A DNA stretch of 42,602 bases from a virus, in the IMG/VR virus record IMGVR_UViG_3300043119_000974, positions 1 through 42,602 of that record. One strand, given 5' to 3'. Shown here in pieces: positions 38,321-42,602 of this stretch. The notes beneath the pieces are model-generated. The model was not told the origin of the DNA and ran no database searches. It saw only the letters and a list, made by a program, of their open reading frames with translations. A program made the translations under genes and the position numbers. How positions within the stretch are numbered: position 1 is the stretch's first letter; each line of letters begins with the position of its first letter.

Positions 38321-38587
38321 CTAGAGTTCGTTCTTGAGGTACGCTTCGACGGCCTTGAACTCAGGACGGCGACCGTCAGCGTGATTCATGATGTTGTTAG
38401 TTATGGTCATGGCGTCACTGAGTGGGACGTTGTAGCGTTCGGACAGGAGCTTGAAGGCTGCGCAGATGGCTGCGACCTGCACTCCCTTGTTGTGCTTCTG
38501 CAAAGTGTCAATCACGCTCATGGCAGCGACTGCGGTTTCATGGACATCTGCGTTGCCAAGCTGGTCACGGTTGAATCCGGGGATCAT
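38321..38587 (-). CDS. Small hypothetical protein
   Basis: This 88 aa, largely helical protein (HETAVAAMSVIDTLQKHNKG, AICAAFKLLSERYNVPLSDA) has its start in a TAATG junction with the preceding gene and GGAGG close upstream. The pattern of two amphipathic helices and a C-terminal EFKAVEAYLKNEL helix suggests a small oligomeric adaptor, but no family or function was recognised. Confidence 0.72.
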   Translation of the reverse strand: MIPGFNRDQLGNADVHETAVAAMSVIDTLQKHNKGVQVAAICAAFKLLSERYNVPLSDAMTITNNIMNHADGRRPEFKAVEAYLKNEL

Positions 38588-38967
38588 TAGAGTACCTCCA
38601 TGATGAGATCAGTGATGAGAGCGGGTTCCTCAGTCAGTGAGTTGAGAGCTTCCTCGTCGCTGCACATGGCGCGTACTTCTTCAGCCACATTGGAGAAGTT
38701 GACGAGGTATGAAGTGTCGTCTTCGTCCCCTGCCCAACGGATGCTGATCTTGCTGAGGTCAGTTTCACCGACCAGCTCAACAAGCCCAGTGGTCTTGGTC
38801 CGAGTGTTGATGTGAAGCAGGAATCCGCAGGTGAACGCAGCGAGGCGTTTGTCAGGGACAGTGATGACGGAGGTCGCTCCTAAAGAGGCACCTGCATAGG
38901 CTTTGACGGCATTCTCCATCACACGGTCTGCTGCGATCAGGGCGAAGAGTTTGTGGGTGTTGTTCAT
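38587..38967 (-). CDS. First middle gene after the tandem promoters, hypothetical
   Basis: This 126 aa protein is of unknown function. The start at 38967 (MNNTHKLFALIAADRVMENA) follows AAGGAGAACAAAG. A longer reading from 39009 would start inside promoter P2 and is rejected. The protein has a Gly/Ser-rich turn followed by VITVPDKRLAAFTCGFLLHI, an acidic middle with RWAGDEDDTSYLVNFSNVAE, and a helical end. It is the first product of both P2 and P3, so it should be made in quantity. Confidence 0.75.
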   Translation of the reverse strand: MNNTHKLFALIAADRVMENAVKAYAGASLGATSVITVPDKRLAAFTCGFLLHINTRTKTTGLVELVGETDLSKISIRWAGDEDDTSYLVNFSNVAEEVRAMCSDEEALNSLTEEPALITDLIMEVL

Positions 38968-39002
38968 CTTTGTTCTCCTTGTGAGTTGGTTGAGGTTTGC
39001 TT

Positions 39003-39024
39003 GGTTCACTAGTGCAACCTAATT
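39003..39024 (-). promoter_or_regulatory. Phage RNA polymerase promoter P2
   Basis: Minus-strand AATTAGGTTGCACTAGTGAA, then CC. It is the second of a tandem pair that looks like a direct duplication: about 30 bases including GCTTGG are shared with P3. Confidence 0.92.
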
Positions 39025-39049
39025 GGCAGCACCGGATGGCGTTTGCTTG

Positions 39050-39070
39050 GCTCACTAGTGCAACCTAATT
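39050..39070 (-). promoter_or_regulatory. Phage RNA polymerase promoter P3
   Basis: Minus-strand AATTAGGTTGCACTAGTGAG, then C. It begins where the U-run of the RNA polymerase terminator ends, so the two signals are back to back. It drives the middle and replication genes together with P2. Confidence 0.92.
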
Positions 39071-39115
39071 AAAAAAGCTGGAAGGACAGGCAGTTGCAGC
39101 CCGTCCAACCAGCTT
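39071..39115 (-). terminator. Intrinsic terminator after the RNA polymerase gene
   Basis: AAGCTGG and CCAGCTT form the base of the stem and GGACGGGC/GCCTGTCC the upper part, with a loop of about 8 bases; TTTTTT follows. This ends the RNA polymerase transcript before P3 and P2, as T7's early terminator separates gene 1 from later genes. Confidence 0.9.
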
Positions 39116-39130
39116 GGCAGCGTCGCGACA

Positions 39131-39149
39131 TTCGCGAAGGTGGATAGTT
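39131..39149 (-). repeat. Intergenic element copy 4
   Basis: Minus-strand AACTATCCACCTTCGCGAA overlapping the last base of the RNA polymerase stop codon. The flank adds TGTCGCGA, giving a perfect TCGCGA-atg-TCGCGA hairpin. Confidence 0.8.
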
Positions 39150-41719
39150 TATGCGAAAAAGAAATCCGACTCCAATACCAAGTTGATGTCGAGATCACCA
39201 ACAGGAGGAAGCGGAGGGAGTTTCTTTTGCTTGTCTTCAGATACCAAGTCAGAGATAGCCTGCCGGAACTCTCCAAGCACATCATGATCTCTGAACATCT
39301 CGACGAATACACGACGGAGGCACTTTGCCATTATCGCTGCATCTTGTGCAGGTACTCCATAAGAATCATGGACCATTGCAAACTCGCAGACGCCTTCCTT
39401 CAAGGCTGCGTGAATGCTGAGTTGGAGCGCGGCAGCGTCGAGAGAGTGGACGAAGTTCGGACTGATACCAGACGCCTGACGATGTTTTGCGATTTTGTCT
39501 GAATCTTCGTTCAAAGTGAGGTACATGATGCTGTCACCAAGTTTAGTCTTGATTCGACGTGCGTTTTGATCTGGATACGCTTGCAGAACAGGCATTCCGG
39601 CAGGAGTGCGCCAAGTCACAGGGAGTTCTTCAGACGCGGCTATCCGTGCCAATTTCTGAAGAAACGCCATTGCGTCACGCGCAGCGATCACAGTCTCGCC
39701 GATAGCATCCCAAATCAAGCGGGAAAGGAACACGGAAGGAGTAAACGTGTCCTCACCCCAAGGGTTCTCTGCACCGCCAGCGATGCGGTCCTTGAGGTAT
39801 TCTTCAGTGTATTCACGACACGACTGTTGCGTACCGCCATAAGGAAGAACCATGACCTGTCGTTTGGTAGCCTTGCGATCAAGACCGAGTTCGAGCCATT
39901 TACGTGCCATGTCCTTTTCGTCGTAGTAAGGCACTTCCTTGGTCTGTCCTTTGGTGTCTTTAACCACCCTCGCAACAATTTCACCTGTGCATACCAGTTC
40001 GCGCAACTTTCCTGTCACTTTATCTGCAACCACCTGATAGATGTCTGCTGGTTTACCGTCTGCGGACGGGATCAGGTTGGTAGCAGCTCCTCCGATTTTG
40101 TCTCTGAGCATGAGTGAGAATATCTGGAGGCCGTTGCATGAACCATCCATATGGACAGGCAGCGTGGAAATGAAGCCATAGCCTTCACGCTTGAACGCTT
40201 CCCATTCAAAACAAAACGCAAGGAATTGCCACGGCTTGTCGGCTTCCTTCGCCCACCACAGAAAACCGAGCGGATCATTAGCGACACGAAGGATGTCCTC
40301 TTCATTGTCTTTTACCCATTGAAAGCGATCTTCAAGAGAGCATTTGTCATGTCCGAAGGTATTAGCTCCGTGGATGGCAAGCCATTTTGCTCCTTCTTGA
40401 TTAGTGATTGGCTTGCCCTTTCCGAAGGTCAACAGTCCTTTGGCATAGTCCGGCCCCTGCGGGTTGAGGAACATTGTCATAGCATAGACACGCCCACGGA
40501 AATCCATTTGATACGGGAAATATATTTCCTCTTCATCTTTGAATTTATCCGCAATGGTAAGTGTTTTCACAAGTTGAAGACGCTGAGATGTCATCTTAGC
40601 GTTCTGTTCGTGTACGTTTCTTGCCAGATGCTTCCAGTTATTATGCGTCTCCTTGTCATGCTCGAAACAGATGTGGTTTCTGGCCTCCTCAATAGGAGCA
40701 CCGCACTTAGGACAAGGAGGAAGTGGCAAGTCCTCGCGAACAGGCAGCTTGCCTATTTCCCCTCCATTTTCCCATACTTTGTCCATCACCTCGAACACCT
40801 TTGTGTTGATGCGGAAGGCAGTATTTTGCATCGCGTTTACGGCCTCATAGACAACGCTCATTTCATCGACACGGTTAGTCAGTTCTTCGATGTAAGAGGC
40901 GTGTCGAGTTTTGATAAGCGGTCGTTGCGGGATATGATTGGTGTGGTAGCCTCCGCTCATGGGACCAGTCCAAGGTTTAGGCGGGATGATACAAGGGAGG
41001 CACTCAGGGAAGAGAAGTTCCGACCGTGCGCATTTCTTTTCAATCCAATCAAGAACCTTCTTGGTGGCGGTCAGCTTATAGACGGTCGTCGAGCGGCTGC
41101 CTTTGGCTGTCTTGATGCGCTTTCCCACATTCAGGGAGACAACCTCGAAGTAACCAGTGGTCGCGATAATGATGTCGATGCACTTCTGCCCGACGTGAAG
41201 GCGGTCTGTGTTTGTCCATCCGTCAGTTTTGATTGCATATTTATTCATGGCGTATGTCATAACGCGATGCTTGTAGCTATCATGGTTCGATTTGTTCACA
41301 TGCTTCTGCATCTTTTTGAACAGTGCAGCGTTTTCTTCCTCGAACTTTGTGTAATTGATCTCGTCTTCGATCTTCGCGCCGATGGCGACGGCCACGAACT
41401 GGAGCATTGCCTCCCTTGAGATATATCGAAGAGCACACTTCAGGCTCAGGAAAGCCGTGATCCGTGGGTCAAGCTGGCGAAGATATTTCACAGCGGCATG
41501 TTTTTTCCCCGGCTTGCCGTTGTTTGCCTCTTCGAGGAAGGCTGCAATGCCTTTCGCTACAGGCTCAATAGCATGGGCGATCAACTGGTTCCCGTAGCTA
41601 GTGGAATCTTCTCTTCCACTTTCCTTGGCTTTGAGAACAGCCCTACGAAAAGAATCTTTACCTCTTCCCTGCATTTCAGCTTCAAGTTCAATCTGACGTT
41701 CCAACTTAGGATCAAACAT
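39149..41719 (-). CDS. Phage DNA-directed RNA polymerase (T7/SP6 single-subunit type)
   Basis: This 856 aa polymerase (T7 gp1 is 883) transcribes phage genes from its own promoters. Motif A is HMDGSCNGLQIFS with D525; motif B RKATKRQVMVLPYGG with R615, K619 and Y627; motif C VHDSYG with D785. The terminal LVLESDFFFA matches the T7 foot that closes the active site. YFPYQMDFRGRVYAM is also typical. Residues 336-359 hold CPKCG followed by H349, C351, H354 and H359, a possible zinc-binding insert not seen in T7. The gene lies alone between two terminators, with phage promoter P1 and candidate operators upstream. Confidence 0.97.
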   Translation of the reverse strand: MFDPKLERQIELEAEMQGRGKDSFRRAVLKAKESGREDSTSYGNQLIAHAIEPVAKGIAAFLEEANNGKPGKKHAAVKYLRQLDPRITAFLSLKCALRYISREAMLQFVAVAIGAKIEDEINYTKFEEENAALFKKMQKHVNKSNHDSYKHRVMTYAMNKYAIKTDGWTNTDRLHVGQKCIDIIIATTGYFEVVSLNVGKRIKTAKGSRSTTVYKLTATKKVLDWIEKKCARSELLFPECLPCIIPPKPWTGPMSGGYHTNHIPQRPLIKTRHASYIEELTNRVDEMSVVYEAVNAMQNTAFRINTKVFEVMDKVWENGGEIGKLPVREDLPLPPCPKCGAPIEEARNHICFEHDKETHNNWKHLARNVHEQNAKMTSQRLQLVKTLTIADKFKDEEEIYFPYQMDFRGRVYAMTMFLNPQGPDYAKGLLTFGKGKPITNQEGAKWLAIHGANTFGHDKCSLEDRFQWVKDNEEDILRVANDPLGFLWWAKEADKPWQFLAFCFEWEAFKREGYGFISTLPVHMDGSCNGLQIFSLMLRDKIGGAATNLIPSADGKPADIYQVVADKVTGKLRELVCTGEIVARVVKDTKGQTKEVPYYDEKDMARKWLELGLDRKATKRQVMVLPYGGTQQSCREYTEEYLKDRIAGGAENPWGEDTFTPSVFLSRLIWDAIGETVIAARDAMAFLQKLARIAASEELPVTWRTPAGMPVLQAYPDQNARRIKTKLGDSIMYLTLNEDSDKIAKHRQASGISPNFVHSLDAAALQLSIHAALKEGVCEFAMVHDSYGVPAQDAAIMAKCLRRVFVEMFRDHDVLGEFRQAISDLVSEDKQKKLPPLPPVGDLDINLVLESDFFFA

Positions 41720-41744
41720 TGTTTCCTCCGTTTGCGTTTGGTTA

Positions 41745-41767
41745 GGTTCACTAGTGCAACCTAATTA
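41745..41767 (-). promoter_or_regulatory. Phage RNA polymerase promoter P1, upstream of its own gene
   Basis: Minus-strand TAATTAGGTTGCACTAGTGA, then ACC. It sits 26 bases before the RNA polymerase ATG and would allow positive self-amplification once some polymerase exists. Confidence 0.9.
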
Positions 41768-41843
41768 CAAGCCAATGAAATTATTGACTTATTCAAACGA
41801 AGGGGGCGGGTAACGGGATTTGCGAAAAAGGTAGGGAGGGGAT

Positions 41844-41893
41844 TTGTTGCAAGAGGTTCAAAATGCGATTTGCAACAATGTTGCGTGCAACAT
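41844..41893. promoter_or_regulatory. Cluster of TTGCAA-type boxes upstream of the RNA polymerase gene
   Basis: TTGTTGCAAG (41844-41853) repeats the box found in the early promoter region, including the GGGATTT before it. Next come overlapping inverted repeats: GCAAC-aat-GTTGC (41872-41884) and ATGTTGC-gt-GCAACAT (41878-41893). The spacing and symmetry suggest dimer binding sites for a repressor that controls polymerase expression. Confidence 0.55.
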
Positions 41894-41912
41894 CGTTACA
41901 GCATCGAACCCC

Positions 41913-41930
41913 TTGCGCAGGTGGATAGTT
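41913..41930 (-). repeat. Intergenic element copy 5
   Basis: Minus-strand AACTATCCACCTGCGCAA. It starts a few bases after the U-run of the terminator at 41942-41971, the same relation that copy 2 has to its terminator. Confidence 0.75.
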
Positions 41931-41941
41931 GCTTAGAAAAA

Positions 41942-41971
41942 GAAAACGCCCAGCGGGAACTGAGCGTTTTC
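41942..41971 (-). terminator. Strong terminator between attR and the RNA polymerase gene
   Basis: GAAAACGCTCAG pairs with CTGGGCGTTTTC over 12 positions (one wobble) around TTCCCG and is followed by TTTTTC. In the prophage it should stop transcription entering from the host tRNA promoter; in the circular phage it would end the integrase transcript. Confidence 0.9.
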
Positions 41972-42025
41972 GGGGGTTCGTGCGTTAGTTGCGATGGTGG
42001 AAAACAAAGTTCGTGGATTTTAAGT

Positions 42026-42066
42026 GATTTTAAATCCCTTGTGTCTACCACTTCCACCACTCGGGC
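42026..42066 (-). pseudogene. 5' half of tRNA-Leu(UAA), split at the anticodon loop; right attachment site
   Basis: The minus strand reads GCCCGAGTGGTGGAAGTGGT, then AGACACAAGGGATTTAAAATC, almost identical to the first half of bacterial tRNA-Leu(UAA) such as E. coli leuZ. After 42026 the match ends: ACTTAAAATCC does not complete the anticodon stem, and no variable arm, T-loop or CCA end follows. The anticodon loop TTTAAAA is the usual crossover region of tyrosine integrases. The 3' half, or a restored gene, should be at the other junction, left of position 1. Confidence 0.85.
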
Positions 42067-42077
42067 ATGTGGCGGTT

Positions 42078-42106
42078 TCTCTAGTATGACATACGCTTTC
42101 CGTCAA
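42078..42106 (-). promoter_or_regulatory. Candidate promoter of the host tRNA-Leu gene
   Basis: Minus-strand TTGACG (42101-42106), a 17-base spacer and TAGAGA (42078-42083), about 12 bases before the tRNA 5' end. It would now read into the prophage towards the RNA polymerase gene. Confidence 0.45.
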
Positions 42107-42173
42107 GCTGTCCTCGCAGCCGTGCGCCCGAAGCAGTCGGGCTGACCGGTGCAGGACGGGCGCAACGGGCGAT

Positions 42174-42262
42174 GCAAGGGGAATCATTCCCCTTGCCCGC
42201 CGGAGGCGGATTTATGGTTATTCAGTGTCTGCCTCCGGCGGGCAGGGAGATGATCTCCCTGC
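42174..42262. repeat. Composite host inverted repeat
   Basis: Three inverted repeats are nested. GCAAGGGG...CCCCTTGC (42174-42196) and GCAGGGAGA...TCTCCCTGC (42242-42262) are separate hairpins. Between them GCCCGCCGGAGGC (42195-42207) pairs with GCCTCCGGCGGGC (42231-42243). This looks like a REP-type intergenic repeat of the host chromosome. The rest of 42107-42413 shows no convincing gene. Confidence 0.75.
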
Positions 42263-42413
42263 ACCCGCAATGCGCGGCGTTGGCAGGCGGCAGACAAAAG
42301 GCTCCGGCGCGGCGGACGGTGTTTGCTCTGCCAAATTACGTCATGCCTTGCCGAATCCCCATTAATAATCGCCCGATGAGCAATCCAGAAAACCTCGTTA
42401 CACGGAAAGCCCC

Positions 42414-42602
42414 CTAACGGCCAATGTATGGCGCAGCTAAGCCCGTATAGCTGCAGATGGCACCCCCAAAGACAGAGTCCCCCTGAAGAACGGCGGACAG
42501 TTTAAACCAGCAGGACATCAGCCCAATGACGCCACTGGTGAGCAGACTACGTACCGGCGACCGGAAACCACACAGCGCCTTCTCAAACAGAACATAGGCC
42601 AT
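42414..42602 (-). CDS. Partial hypothetical reading frame at the window edge
   Basis: This open frame of 62 codons runs off or starts at the right edge and ends with TAG at 42414. It contains a hydrophobic stretch (SPVRSLLTSGVIGLMSCWF, then SVFGGAICSYTGLAAPYIG) that could span a membrane. No family was recognised, and no ribosome site can be judged because the edge cuts the sequence. It may be the end of a host gene or a non-coding open frame. Confidence 0.3.
   Translation of the reverse strand: MAYVLFEKALCGFRSPVRSLLTSGVIGLMSCWFKLSAVLQGDSVFGGAICSYTGLAAPYIGR

Larger units (their letters stand above)
1..42066. mobile_element. Integrated T7/SP6-like temperate podovirus (prophage)
   Basis: The span holds a tyrosine integrase at its left end, a single-subunit phage RNA polymerase near its right end, and between them complete T7-type replication, virion and packaging gene sets in T7 order. 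The right junction is visible as a tRNA-Leu 5' half that stops matching a tRNA at 42026. The left junction must lie just outside the window, downstream of the integrase stop codon at positions 1-3. The size of about 42 kb is close to T7 (about 40 kb). Prophage status rests on the integrase and the split tRNA. Whether the element is still inducible cannot be read from sequence, but no core gene appears broken. Confidence 0.93.

Noticed and set aside
41941-42066. A complete tRNA-Leu restored by phage sequence at the right junction
   Set aside because: After the anticodon loop the sequence does not complete the stem and contains no T-loop or acceptor partner for GCCCGAG.
42172-42417. Plus-strand frame of 81 codons in host DNA
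   Set aside because: It runs through the composite inverted repeat, and no protein family or ribosome site supports it.

Overview
The window is almost entirely one prophage of about 42 kb. It is a temperate podovirus of the T7/SP6 (Autographiviridae-like) type. It carries a single-subunit RNA polymerase, the T7 replication set in T7 order (SSB, endonuclease I, amidase, primase-helicase, DNA polymerase, exonuclease) and the T7 virion set in T7 order (portal, scaffold, capsid, tail tubular A and B, four internal virion proteins, tail fibre, small and large terminase). Nearly every gene is on the minus strand. A tyrosine integrase lies at the left edge. At the right edge the 5' half of a host tRNA-Leu(UAA) gene is cut at its anticodon loop, so this is an integrated copy. 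The host is probably a strict anaerobe of the Desulfovibrio/Bilophila kind. That is inferred from the oxygen-sensitive class III ribonucleotide reductase carried by the phage and from the style of the flanking intergenic repeats; it was not checked against a database.

Layout from right to left, the direction of transcription. 42074-42602 is host DNA (tRNA promoter, composite inverted repeat, one partial reading frame). 42026-42066 is the split tRNA. 41720-42025 is a control region with a terminator, a cluster of TTGCAA-type boxes and a phage promoter. 39149-41719 is the RNA polymerase. 39003-39115 holds a terminator and two tandem phage promoters. 37906-38967 holds four small genes. 32277-37880 is the replication block. 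30147-32165 holds two antirepressor-like proteins and a Dam-like methylase. 24592-30133 is a nucleotide and DNA metabolism cassette: a ThyX-like protein, exonuclease, dNTP-diphosphohydrolase-like and MazG-like proteins, DNA ligase, NrdD, NrdG and two Cys-containing microproteins. 5439-24562 is the virion, lysis and packaging block. 4791-5195 is the only convincing plus-strand gene, a lipoprotein that looks like a lysogenic-conversion gene. 3829-4790 is a large control region with tandem TTGACA host-type promoters, repeats and a leader terminator. 1151-3828 holds small early genes (ArdA antirestriction protein, unknown acidic proteins, a MarR-like regulator). 1-1110 is the integrase.

How it seems to work. 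Seven minus-strand sites match a shared motif (ATTAGGTTGCACTA followed by an initiating GA), close to the SP6 promoter; these are the presumed targets of the encoded polymerase. In the circular phage genome the early host-type promoters at about 4000-4370 would read through ArdA, the regulator, integrase and attP towards the polymerase gene. Integration opens the circle between integrase and polymerase, which puts the polymerase at the far end of the prophage behind a strong terminator and next to the host tRNA promoter. This offers a simple physical explanation for lysogenic silencing of a T7-like phage. TTGTTGCAA boxes, present both in the early promoter region and upstream of the polymerase, are candidate operators. 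No CI-like repressor was seen; the MarR-like protein is the best candidate regulator.
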